From positions 62,001 to 126,000 of the forward strand of contig CAJUHV010000001.1 in NCBI GenBank assembly GCA_910586445.1: a stretch of 64,000 bases of DNA. Direction: 5' to 3'. Origin of the DNA: an uncultured Eubacterium sp. (GTDB lineage Bacteria > Bacillota > Clostridia > Lachnospirales > Lachnospiraceae). Position numbers and translations under genes: made by a program. This document shows, one piece after another, positions 34,236 through 42,472 of the stretch (position 1 is its first letter; every line of letters starts with the position of its first letter). A model generated the notes under the pieces. It did not search any database. It saw only the letters and a program-made list of their open reading frames with translations, and was not told the origin of the DNA.

Positions 34236-35483
34236 ATGAAGAAAAATTTTATAATGAAAAGCTTTTTTATAACGAAAAAAAACTTAGCCGGCATATTACT
34301 ATGCACTGCCCTGGCAGCTTCAGCACTGGCAGGCTGCGGGGATCGGGAAAAAGACAATACGCAGAACGATACTTCTTCTGATGATACAGACAATACGCAG
34401 AGCGATACCTCTTCTGATGATACAGACAATGATGCACAAGATTCCGCCGCGGATGACGAAAGCAGCAAAATCGGCATCTCTATGCCGTCACAGGCTCTGG
34501 AACGCTGGAATCGTGACGGTGCTTATCTGGAAGAACAATTTAAAAAAGCAGGCTTTGAAACGATCCTCACCTATTCTGATGACGACGCCAAAAAGCAGGC
34601 AGAAGATATCCAGAATATGCTTTCTGCCGACGTAGACCTGCTCGTAATCGCAGCCATCGACGACAGCACGCTAGATCCTGTTCTGGACGCAGCCTCTCTT
34701 GCAGATGTACCGGTCATTGCATATGACCGCCTGATCGAGAATGAAGCCGTATCTTATTATGTATCTTTTGATAACTATGCTGTCGGCAGAATGCAGGGTG
34801 AATTTATCACGGAGTACCTGGATCTGGAAAATGCAAGCGATGAAGTATACAATATGGAAATCACTGCCGGCGACCCTGCCGACCACAATGCCGCCCAATA
34901 CTATCAGGGTGCCATCGACGTCTTACAGCCATATATGGACAGAGGCACCTTAAACATTGTATCCGGCCAGACTGACTTTGACAACGTTGCCACCCCTGCA
35001 TGGAGCACAAAACATGCACAGTCAAGGGCACAGAATTTATTATCCTCCTATTATGCAGATGGAACGCAGCTTGACGTATGGCTCTGCTCCAATGATTCGA
35101 CTGCCCTGGGCATTACACAGGCTCTTGCAGCGGGCTATGCCGGCTCAAATCCTATCCTGATTACCGGCCAGGACGGCGACGAAGCGAATTTAAAAAACAT
35201 AGCAGACGATATCCAGACCATGACTGTTTTTAAAAATCTAAGCGACGAAGCCGTTGTAACATTCCGTGTGGCAGAAGCCATCTTAACGGGCGGTGCGGCT
35301 GACGAATCCCTGATTTCCAGCCTGGGAATCAAATGTACCTATGAGGACAGCGAAGAGAATACATGCCCGTCCTTCCTGCTGGAGCCGGTCATCATTACAA
35401 AAGACAACCTGCAGGATCTGGCTGATACCGGACTTTATACAATGGGCGACGATGGATATCTGTCATCAGCCGCCAAACGATAG
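34236..35483 (+). CDS. Sugar-binding lipoprotein of an ABC importer (ChvE/XylF type)
   Basis: A 415-residue periplasmic-binding protein with a lipoprotein signal (cleavage before Cys in ALAGCG, residue about 33). After the lipid cysteine comes a repeated acidic linker (DNTQNDTSSDDTDNTQSD). The binding fold follows with IGISMPSQALERWNRDG, IAAIDDSTLDPVLDAA, PVIAYDRLIE, VSFDNYAVGRMQG, typical of pentose/multi-sugar binding proteins. No permease or ATPase gene is near, so it either serves a distant importer or a chemosensor. AGGGAGG precedes the ATG. Confidence 0.92.
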   Translation: MKKNFIMKSFFITKKNLAGILLCTALAASALAGCGDREKDNTQNDTSSDDTDNTQSDTSSDDTDNDAQDSAADDESSKIGISMPSQALERWNRDGAYLEEQFKKAGFETILTYSDDDAKKQAEDIQNMLSADVDLLVIAAIDDSTLDPVLDAASLADVPVIAYDRLIENEAVSYYVSFDNYAVGRMQGEFITEYLDLENASDEVYNMEITAGDPADHNAAQYYQGAIDVLQPYMDRGTLNIVSGQTDFDNVATPAWSTKHAQSRAQNLLSSYYADGTQLDVWLCSNDSTALGITQALAAGYAGSNPILITGQDGDEANLKNIADDIQTMTVFKNLSDEAVVTFRVAEAILTGGAADESLISSLGIKCTYEDSEENTCPSFLLEPVIITKDNLQDLADTGLYTMGDDGYLSSAAKR

Positions 35484-35520
35484 AAAGCACGCTGCGCGAA
35501 CTTTCTATTGTCATGAATAA
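35478..35520. repeat. Single copy of the 46-bp tandem repeat unit
   Basis: CGATAGAAAGCACGCTGCGC then CTTTCTATTGTCATGAA matches the unit tandemly repeated at 46,509-46,735, and folds as GATAGAAAG/CTTTCTATT. The stop codon TAG of the sugar-binding gene is within it. Confidence 0.7.
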
Positions 35521-35531
35521 TGCGTGACAAA

Positions 35532-35551
35532 AGAGCGGGCAGGCCCGCTCT
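35532..35551 (+). terminator. Terminator after the sugar-binding lipoprotein
   Basis: AGAGCGGGC and GCCCGCTCT form a nine-pair hairpin with a two-base loop, then TTTCTATATTTTTATTT. Confidence 0.88.
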
Positions 35552-35565
35552 TTCTATATTTTTAT

Positions 35566-37947
35566 TTATATATTCCAAAATTCCTGCAGCTTATGCGCCA
35601 CATTATTGATGCTGCATACCTGGCAGCTGCTCCATTCCCTCGGAAACAGGGCGCGGTATTCCCTCCGCAGGAACCGTTCGTCTAACAGCTCGATCACGCC
35701 GATATCCGATACGGTACGGATCACGCGCCCCGCTGCCTGCAGCACTTTATTCATGCCTGGAAAGCGGTATGCATAATCAAAGCCGCTGCCGCAGCGCTGA
35801 TCATAAAACTGCCTTAATATTTCCCGCTCGTTTCCGACCTGCGGCAGGCCCGTGCCGATGATCAAAGCGCCGATCAGCTGCTCCTGCTTTAAATCTATGC
35901 CTTCTCCAAAAATACCGCCCATAATACAAAACGCGGCCATGGAGTTTTCCCGCTCTTTTGTAAATTCCGCTAAAAAGCTCTCCCTGTCAGATTCTATCAT
36001 GCCGCTCTGCTGCACAATGCTGTCAATCGGGATGTGTGTATGCGCAGTCTTTTCCAAAAAACATCCATACACGTCTTCCATCATCCGGTAAGACGGAAAA
36101 AATACGATATAATTGCCTTTTTTCTGTAAGGCTGTCTGGTAAATGTATTCTGCCATGCGCTCATATTCTTCTTCGCTGCGGCGCGTATACCTGCTCGTCA
36201 CATCGCTCCCGATCAATAACAGCTGCTGCTGCGGGCGGAATACTGTCTCGGCATATATGGCATAATTATCTTCTCTCGTACTTAACAGGCTCTTATAATA
36301 CTGGATCGGCAGCAGCGTTGCAGAAAAAAAGATGGTACTGTGCCCTTTATCCAGCCGCTGCTGCAGATTTCTGGAAGGATCGACGCAGTACAGCTTGATC
36401 CGAAAACGCTCGTTTTCATGCTCTGAGTAAATTACATAGTTATCGTCTAAGATCTCACTTACATCCAGAAATCTGCGCACCTGAAAATATAACTCAAGTA
36501 CTGCCTCCCTGTCCTCAAACTCACGGTATTTCTGTAAAAATTTTTCATATTCTGCACTTAAACGCATCAATGCCGTTACAAGGACAGATATGTTTTTGTG
36601 ATACTGGTACTGCTCACATTCCCGCTTGTAATCAAGCAGGATTTTGTTACATTTATTCAGCTCTCCTGCCAGACGGACGCTGCGTTTTTTCACTATTTTT
36701 TTTACAGCCAGAAAATCCTCTTTATACAGTACGGCACTATACATCTCCCTGCCGCGCTCTATAAGATTGTGCGCTTCATCGACCAGAAACAGATAATCGC
36801 CCCGGACGCCTTCCGAAAAGAAACGTTTTAAATAAACCTTTGGATCAAATACATAGTTGTAATCACAAATAATATTGTCCACCCACGACGCCGTATCCAG
36901 GCATAGTTCGAACGGACAGACCATATGCTTTTGTGCCTGCTCGATAATAAGCTCCCTCGTAAACATGTCCGCCTGCTGTAACAGCTGAAAAACCGCGTCG
37001 TTTACCCGGTCAAAATGCCCCTTTGCATACGGACAGGCATCCGGGTTGCATGTAGTTTCTTCCATCATGCATAATTTCTCTTTTGCAGTAATCTGCACGG
37101 TCTTTGCACGGTATCCCTGCGCGTAAAATATGTCCAGCGTTTCTTTTGCCACAGCTGCCGTTATCGTTTTTGCAGTCAGGTAAAAGATCTTGTCCCCATA
37201 GCCCTCCCCGACCGCCTTCAGCGCCGGAAACAGCGTAGAAATCGTCTTTCCTGTTCCGGTCGGTGCCTGTATAAACAGATTCTTTTGACGCAGGATCGTC
37301 CGATAGACACCGCTGACCAGATCCTTCTGCCCTTTTCGGTATGGAAACGGAAATTCCAGCATTTTAATCGAATGCTGGCGGATCTTGTGCTGCTCATATT
37401 GAAACTGTGCCCATTTTTTATATTCCTGCATAAGGGACAAAAACCAATGCTCCAGCTCATCAAACGCATATCGGATATAAAAATAGCGAACCTCTTCTGT
37501 ATCCAGATTCGCATAAGTCATCCGTACGCCGATTTCCTGCACATGATTTTGAACCGCATAAATAAATGCATAGCATTTTGCCTGTGCCAGGTGAACTGAC
37601 ACAGGCTCTGTCATCTGGCTGATATCAAAAAAGACGCCTTTGATCTCGTCTATTGTAACAGCGCATATTTTTTCTGTCTGATCCTGCCCATTGAAATCGA
37701 ACTGCTCAGATACGATCAGGCCGTCTGCCCTGCCTTCTAAAATAATCGTATAATGTTCTTCCACAAACTCCATTTTCAGCGGAACTTCTGCCTGATAAGC
37801 GCTGCCGGCGAGCTTCTGCAGCCTGCGGTGCATCCTGCTCCCCCGCTGCATGGCCTCTGCCTGCATGCCGGTTGTCTGGCGGTTATCAATGCTGCCGCTG
37901 CGCAGGATAAATTCCACCAGATTACGCACGGATATTTTAATGACCAT
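35566..37947 (-). CDS. XPD/DinG-type helicase fused to an N-terminal RecB-like nuclease domain
   Basis: A 793-residue protein. Residues 1-200 look like a PD-(D/E)XK domain of the Cas4/RecB kind: His40, Asp75 in EGRADG, Glu101/Lys103 in DEIKG, and Gln122-x3-Tyr126 in QAKCYA. The helicase has Walker A QAPTGTGKT at 227-235, iron-sulfur cysteines around 293, 300, 305 and 344 (CNPDACPYAKG, HMVCPF), the DEAH box at 390-393, and C-terminal motifs QAAGRVIR near the end. It should unwind DNA 5' to 3' and may also cut it. Spaced five bases after the phosphatase gene, so probably co-transcribed. Confidence 0.9.
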   Translation of the reverse strand: MVIKISVRNLVEFILRSGSIDNRQTTGMQAEAMQRGSRMHRRLQKLAGSAYQAEVPLKMEFVEEHYTIILEGRADGLIVSEQFDFNGQDQTEKICAVTIDEIKGVFFDISQMTEPVSVHLAQAKCYAFIYAVQNHVQEIGVRMTYANLDTEEVRYFYIRYAFDELEHWFLSLMQEYKKWAQFQYEQHKIRQHSIKMLEFPFPYRKGQKDLVSGVYRTILRQKNLFIQAPTGTGKTISTLFPALKAVGEGYGDKIFYLTAKTITAAVAKETLDIFYAQGYRAKTVQITAKEKLCMMEETTCNPDACPYAKGHFDRVNDAVFQLLQQADMFTRELIIEQAQKHMVCPFELCLDTASWVDNIICDYNYVFDPKVYLKRFFSEGVRGDYLFLVDEAHNLIERGREMYSAVLYKEDFLAVKKIVKKRSVRLAGELNKCNKILLDYKRECEQYQYHKNISVLVTALMRLSAEYEKFLQKYREFEDREAVLELYFQVRRFLDVSEILDDNYVIYSEHENERFRIKLYCVDPSRNLQQRLDKGHSTIFFSATLLPIQYYKSLLSTREDNYAIYAETVFRPQQQLLLIGSDVTSRYTRRSEEEYERMAEYIYQTALQKKGNYIVFFPSYRMMEDVYGCFLEKTAHTHIPIDSIVQQSGMIESDRESFLAEFTKERENSMAAFCIMGGIFGEGIDLKQEQLIGALIIGTGLPQVGNEREILRQFYDQRCGSGFDYAYRFPGMNKVLQAAGRVIRTVSDIGVIELLDERFLRREYRALFPREWSSCQVCSINNVAHKLQEFWNI

Positions 37948-37952
37948 CGTAT

Positions 37953-38681
37953 TTAATCATGCCTCTGTGAAGCATTCTCGTACTGCTCACAGAACCGTGC
38001 TGAAAATGACGGCAGTTCTCCCGCAGCGGTCAGATGCGACACATCGCCAAAGCTGCTCATCCGAAAATACGCGATTCCTCTGCGGCGCTCCTCTGTAATC
38101 AATGTTGTCACCGAGGACGGCGCTGCGCAGGTGCCATGCCACAGAATCATCGGAGAAACACCCAGCAGGTGGCTCAGCAGCACACATTCCAGACCAAAGT
38201 GGCAGAAAAATGCAATGGTATCTGAACTGCCCCGCTCCACGCGGTAATAATTTCCTTCACGCACATATCCGTGCCGTGCCAGTACGCCGTCAAGGGAATC
38301 TGCGACCCAGGCATATTCCTCCTGTACGTTCCCGCTTTTCATTGCATCAATGCTGCTCCATGCATCTTTATCATAGCATTCCCTGATCTTCGTCCAGTCC
38401 TGCGGCAGCCAGTCCCAAGCAATCGACCCGCCTTCCTTATCCGGCCTGCGGATACACGGTGCAAACTCACGCAGCCACTCACATACTTCAGCCTCCTGTG
38501 CCATCTTTTTTAAGGAAACGCCTGCCGTATCCCTCGCCCTGCCGAGCGGCGATACATATATTTTTTGTATATCCATCTTGGAAATCCGGCCTGCGAGCAG
38601 CTCTGCCTCTTTCCAGCCCTGGCTTGTCAGCGAATCAGCTTCATAATCTGGATCTGCGTGCCTGATAATTAGTATTTTCAT
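37953..38681 (-). CDS. Histidine phosphatase family protein
   Basis: A 242-residue protein. The start at 38,681 (MKILIIRHADPDYEAD) is preferred over a longer frame because AGGAGATTACACA lies just upstream. RHADPD carries the catalytic RH motif, and a second conserved His lies in FFCHFGLECVLLSHLLG; PLGRARDTA is the usual substrate loop. Phosphoglycerate-mutase-like phosphatases act on many small phosphates; the substrate is unknown. Confidence 0.88.
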   Translation of the reverse strand: MKILIIRHADPDYEADSLTSQGWKEAELLAGRISKMDIQKIYVSPLGRARDTAGVSLKKMAQEAEVCEWLREFAPCIRRPDKEGGSIAWDWLPQDWTKIRECYDKDAWSSIDAMKSGNVQEEYAWVADSLDGVLARHGYVREGNYYRVERGSSDTIAFFCHFGLECVLLSHLLGVSPMILWHGTCAAPSSVTTLITEERRRGIAYFRMSSFGDVSHLTAAGELPSFSARFCEQYENASQRHD

Positions 38682-38764
38682 TGTGTAATCTCCTAAATGC
38701 TTTCTGAATCCAAATAATACTATCAAATATTATAGCATCTGCTGCTGCGCCAGGCAACCCAAAA

Positions 38765-39805
38765 CTAATGAGCTGCAGATCTCATATAATCATAGATCCA
38801 TCTGCCGGACTCTGATAAATCCGATTTTTTCCATCCGTATGTCTTTGTGCAGCTGCTGTCTATCATTGCACAAGCCTCGTCTTTATTTGACAGATTCCAA
38901 GCAATGCAGCTGATTTTATTGCGCTCCAGCAGCTTCATCCATTGCTCTGCCTGTGCTTTGTCAATGCGTCCGTTTCCAGAAGCTTCGCTGATTCCAAACT
39001 CGGATACAAATACTGCAAGCCCCGCATCTACCGCCTCCTGCAGCTTTTTGCGATACTCCTCTGTATGCGTAGCCGCATAAAAATGAAATGCATACATAAT
39101 ATTACTGCCCTTGACCGGATCAGCAGCGGCTGCCGCTGCGTCCTGGCTCCAGGCCGGAGTCCCGACAATAATGACCGCCTTTTTATCATAACGTCGTATC
39201 GTACGGACCACCGTATCTGCATAAGAACGTATCTGCGGCCAGGTCGTACTGCCATTTGGCTCATTACAGATTTCATATATAATGTTATTATAACCCGCGT
39301 ATTTCTGCGCCATTTTCTTAAAAAACGCTTTAGACTGTTTTTTATAGGTGTTTGGATCAGAATCACTTAAAATATGCCAGTCAATGACCGCATACAGTCC
39401 CAGATCATCGCAGAATCCGACTGCCTGATCGATCAATGCCTCCAGATTTTTTCTGTTCTGCGCAGATCCGGTGCAGTAGCCGTTGTATTCGGCTGTATAC
39501 ATCGCAAGCCGTACCGCATGTATGCCCCACTGATCGCGCAGCGTCTCAAATGCCTTTTTGTTCACATACTGCGGATACCATGACAGTCCATGTGTACTAA
39601 TTCCTCTTAACTGTACGGCCTTTCCCTTTTCATTTACCAGATGTGAACCGGATACTTTCAGCTGTCCAAAACGCTCGAGTGGTGTTTTTCCTGCCGCAGA
39701 TACTACCGCAGGCGCCTCATCTGAATGCTGCTGCACGAAACCCGCTGCGGCACAGACAGACAGCACAAGCAGCACAAAGCTTACCATTTTAAACCGGTTT
39801 TTCAT
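38765..39805 (-). CDS. Secreted GH5 family glucanase (cellulase-like)
   Basis: A 346-residue enzyme; the ATG at 39,805 is chosen because GGGAGGG lies before it and the first residues (MKNRFKMVSFVLLVLSVCAA) make a signal peptide. The longer frame would overlap bioY. GH5 signatures: LRGISTHGLSWYP, IHAVRLAMY, the acid/base Glu in IYEICNEPNG, HFYAATH, and the nucleophile in VFVSEFGISE. It hydrolyses beta-1,4-glucan or a similar polymer outside the cell. No cellulosome dockerin or carbohydrate-binding module is visible. Confidence 0.93.
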   Translation of the reverse strand: MKNRFKMVSFVLLVLSVCAAAGFVQQHSDEAPAVVSAAGKTPLERFGQLKVSGSHLVNEKGKAVQLRGISTHGLSWYPQYVNKKAFETLRDQWGIHAVRLAMYTAEYNGYCTGSAQNRKNLEALIDQAVGFCDDLGLYAVIDWHILSDSDPNTYKKQSKAFFKKMAQKYAGYNNIIYEICNEPNGSTTWPQIRSYADTVVRTIRRYDKKAVIIVGTPAWSQDAAAAAADPVKGSNIMYAFHFYAATHTEEYRKKLQEAVDAGLAVFVSEFGISEASGNGRIDKAQAEQWMKLLERNKISCIAWNLSNKDEACAMIDSSCTKTYGWKKSDLSESGRWIYDYMRSAAH

Positions 39806-39887
39806 ATTATCCCTCCCTGCAGAATCATTATTTAAGAATATATTTATTCTATCATATATTTTCATTCTGCAAAAGAGGCATGAAAGA

Positions 39888-40436
39888 CTACACCAGTCCT
39901 GCAAGCCGCAGTCTTTTACGCAGCTCCCGTCCTACTAATTCTGCAAGTACAATCTTTGCCAGATCCCCAAATATAAATGGCAGCACACACGAAGCCATTG
40001 CATACTGGAAGGTACACTTCATCAAAATCATAAACCAGATTGTCCCAAATATGTATGCTACTATAGTTCCTAAAATCATTCCGGCAATGCACCAAGGCAT
40101 CTTATAGGACGATTTTTCCATAAAAAAGCCGCATATAAGCGCCATAAAAATAAATCCGATTAAATACCCTCCTGTAGGCCCTGCCAGCTTTGCCAATCCG
40201 CCGCTGTATCCGGAAAATACCGGAAGGCCGACCATGCCAAGCAGCAGGTATACAATACAGCTGGCGGTTCCCATTTTCATTCCCAGCAGATATACCGACA
40301 GATAAATGATCAGATTGGTAAATGATATCGGCACTTCACCAATCGGTATTGACAGCGGCCCCATAAAACACATAACCGCTGCCATTAATGCAATAAAACA
40401 TAGCTGATAAACCATAGATCTTGACTTCTCCCTCAA
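39888..40436 (-). CDS. bioY: Biotin transporter substrate-binding component
   Basis: A 182-residue membrane protein with about six helices. Features are SIPIGEVPISFTNLIIYLS and the BioY signature FSGYSGGLAKLAGPTGGYLIGF. It binds biotin as the S component of an ECF transporter; the shared A, A' and T subunits are not encoded here. The frame starts at TTG (40,436) with AGAGAGG upstream; an ATG seven codons later (40,415) preceded by GAGGGAG is an equal alternative. It is the only gene behind a very good promoter with BirA-like half-sites. Confidence 0.93.
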   Translation of the reverse strand: MREKSRSMVYQLCFIALMAAVMCFMGPLSIPIGEVPISFTNLIIYLSVYLLGMKMGTASCIVYLLLGMVGLPVFSGYSGGLAKLAGPTGGYLIGFIFMALICGFFMEKSSYKMPWCIAGMILGTIVAYIFGTIWFMILMKCTFQYAMASCVLPFIFGDLAKIVLAELVGRELRKRLRLAGLV

Positions 40437-40527
40437 ATTGTTAACCTCTCTTTCATTTTATTTTACTATCATCATTATAACCTTTTTCCGCCATTTGTCA
40501 ACTTATGTTTTTCATATTGTTAACAAT
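40437..40527 (-). promoter_or_regulatory. Strong bioY promoter with BirA-like half-sites
   Basis: On the minus strand TTGACA (40,496-40,501) and TATAAT (40,474-40,479) are spaced by 16 bases. ATTGTTAACAAT (40,516-40,527), a perfect palindrome, lies upstream, and GGTTAACAAT (40,437-40,446) lies at the ribosome site. GTTAAC-type half-sites are the known Firmicutes BirA operator halves, but their 70-bp separation is far longer than the usual ~15 bp. Confidence 0.6.
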
Positions 40528-40540
40528 CGCAATAACAAAA

Positions 40541-40580
40541 ACTCCATCGGCTTTTCCGTCACACGGACTGCCAATGGAGT
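40541..40580 (-). terminator. Terminator after the Lrp gene
   Basis: Minus strand: ACTCCATTGGC pairs with GCCGATGGAGT, then TTTTTGTTATT. Because plus-strand T's also follow, it could work in both directions. Confidence 0.8.
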
Positions 40581-40604
40581 TTTATCATATTATTTACATC
40601 ATTT

Positions 40605-41072
40605 TTATCCGGCTCTTTCGATCAAAAGCTCAGGCATAGGCTCGCGCCGCTCGATCGCTGTTGAAAATACAATCTGCGTCTGTGTCTTTCCATACTGCTG
40701 CAGCTGGCCTACAAACTGCTCCAGCTCCTCTGTACTAGGATACACGACTTCTAAAAGCATTGCATAATCCCCCGAAATGCAGTTGCATTCAACTACATTT
40801 CTGCACTGCACCATATAGCTCAAAAACTCATCTTTACGCCCGGTATCTACTGCCAGCGTAACAAACGCCTTCACAGGATACCCCATCATCTCGCGGTTAA
40901 TGCTGGCATGGAACCCCGTTATATAGCCTTCCTTTTCCAGCCGGCACATTCTTGCCGAAGCTGCCGGAGAGGACAGATACACCCTTGCGGCAATCTGCTT
41001 TAATGACATTCTCGCATTCTCCTGCAGCAGGCTGATAATCTGGTGGTCTATAAAATCTAATTTGTGTTTCAT
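40605..41072 (-). CDS. Lrp/AsnC-family regulator
   Basis: A 155-residue protein with a helix-turn-helix in residues 1-60 (SLKQIAARVYLSSPAASARM) and a RAM ligand-binding domain after it (CNCISGDYAMLLEV). Regulators of this family sense amino acids. Its targets are not apparent; it is transcribed towards the divergently folded bioY terminator. Confidence 0.93.
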   Translation of the reverse strand: MKHKLDFIDHQIISLLQENARMSLKQIAARVYLSSPAASARMCRLEKEGYITGFHASINREMMGYPVKAFVTLAVDTGRKDEFLSYMVQCRNVVECNCISGDYAMLLEVVYPSTEELEQFVGQLQQYGKTQTQIVFSTAIERREPMPELLIERAG

Positions 41073-41098
41073 CGCATGTACCTCCCGAAAAGCAAAAA

Positions 41099-41127
41099 GA
41101 CGCCCTGCATTATATGCAAAACGCCTT
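41099..41127 (-). terminator. Terminator after the CPBP protease gene
   Basis: Minus strand: GGCGTTTTGCAT faces ATGCAGGGCGTC with one bulge, followed by TTTTTGCTTTT. It lies just beyond the stop at 41,164. Confidence 0.65.
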
Positions 41128-41163
41128 CGTTTTTTAATAAATACTATTTAACACTTTAATTTA

Positions 41164-42258
41164 TTAAATTCTACCACTATTTACTATTTTTTGTCCAGTA
41201 CTTTTTTCAATACAATCGTTTACAGCATAATCTTGTTCTTTCCTGCCAAACTCTCTGGAAATCAGAAACAGTCCAAACAGAATGCCGTTTACAAGCAGCG
41301 AGGACGGAATCATTTCCCATGTTACCTGCTGGTTTTCCAGTGCTTCCAAAGAATAATTGTTCGCAATCAGCAGCACAAGGTTGTTGTTTAAAAAATGTAT
41401 GATTACAGGCACCCAGATATTGTTTGTCTTTAGGTAAGTCCATGCCATAAAAATACCTAATGTAACGCATGTGATGATCTGGGATACTGTCATAACAATC
41501 CCCCGGTCTGGCGTTGTATAAAAGAAGAAGTCTAAAAATATATGCCACACTCCCCATGCCAGCCCTAATAAAATAACACCGGATCTCATGCCGAATCTTT
41601 TCTGCATCAATGGCTGCAGATAATACCGCCAACCATATTCTTCCCCAAAAAATGCGGTAAATGTAATGATGAAATTGATCGGCAGCGTCATCAGATAGCT
41701 GAATGCACCCGGGTTTTTGAAAATATCCAGCATCATGCCTGCATCTCCTGCTAAAGCATAAGTAATAAATACCCTGCCAAAATACAGAATCAAAAATACG
41801 GTTATGCATCCGATCGAAGCTATCCCGTTTTTCCATCCAAGCCCATAGGCTGCCCTTCTGTTTTTTCTGGATATAAACAGCGCAATCCAGCTAAGTATCG
41901 AGCCGCCTATCGCTGCGTACTGTGAAACTAGCGCCCAGAAAGATACCGCCTGCCCATTCATCATTTCCATCTGCTCAGGCTGCACTACTGCCAGAACAGA
42001 CATCAGCATCATTACCGCTGCCACAAGCACAAAGCAGATATAAAACCATTTCGGCAGCAGGCTGTCTTTCCATTCTGTCACCAGATACGCAAGCATGACA
42101 CCTGCTGCCGGATAATACATCTGGGCGGTCGGAAATACACTTAAATCATATGCTTTCGTGTTTCCATACCAGGCCAGCAGCCCCATCAGATAAGTAACTC
42201 CATAAGCCACAAGCAGAAAAATAATAAGCTGTTTTTTTGTTTTTGTCGTCTCAGTCAT
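41164..42258 (-). CDS. CPBP-family intramembrane metalloprotease
   Basis: A 364-residue protein with about eight to nine hydrophobic helices. The CPBP motif EEYGWR and the conserved histidines in GVWHIFLDF and IIHFLNNN are present. These proteases act within the membrane on peptides; some give immunity to bacteriocins. No bacteriocin gene is seen here, so the role is open. An ATG follows GAAAGGGAGTAGAGCG. Confidence 0.9.
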   Translation of the reverse strand: MTETTKTKKQLIIFLLVAYGVTYLMGLLAWYGNTKAYDLSVFPTAQMYYPAAGVMLAYLVTEWKDSLLPKWFYICFVLVAAVMMLMSVLAVVQPEQMEMMNGQAVSFWALVSQYAAIGGSILSWIALFISRKNRRAAYGLGWKNGIASIGCITVFLILYFGRVFITYALAGDAGMMLDIFKNPGAFSYLMTLPINFIITFTAFFGEEYGWRYYLQPLMQKRFGMRSGVILLGLAWGVWHIFLDFFFYTTPDRGIVMTVSQIITCVTLGIFMAWTYLKTNNIWVPVIIHFLNNNLVLLIANNYSLEALENQQVTWEMIPSSLLVNGILFGLFLISREFGRKEQDYAVNDCIEKSTGQKIVNSGRI

Positions 42259-42472
42259 TTCGCTCTACTCCCTTTCTATATAGATCTACATATACTAAAG
42301 ATCCCACATACACTTCGTACGTATCTTCTATATAGCATAATAGCATTTACCATATGCAGGAAGTCAGCTTATGCCCAAATAGTGATCTAACTGCCTAAAC
42401 AAAAACCCTTCTGCATTTTGGGCAGTCAGAATACCACTCAGGCAGCAGACCTAAGACGACTGCCATCGAATG

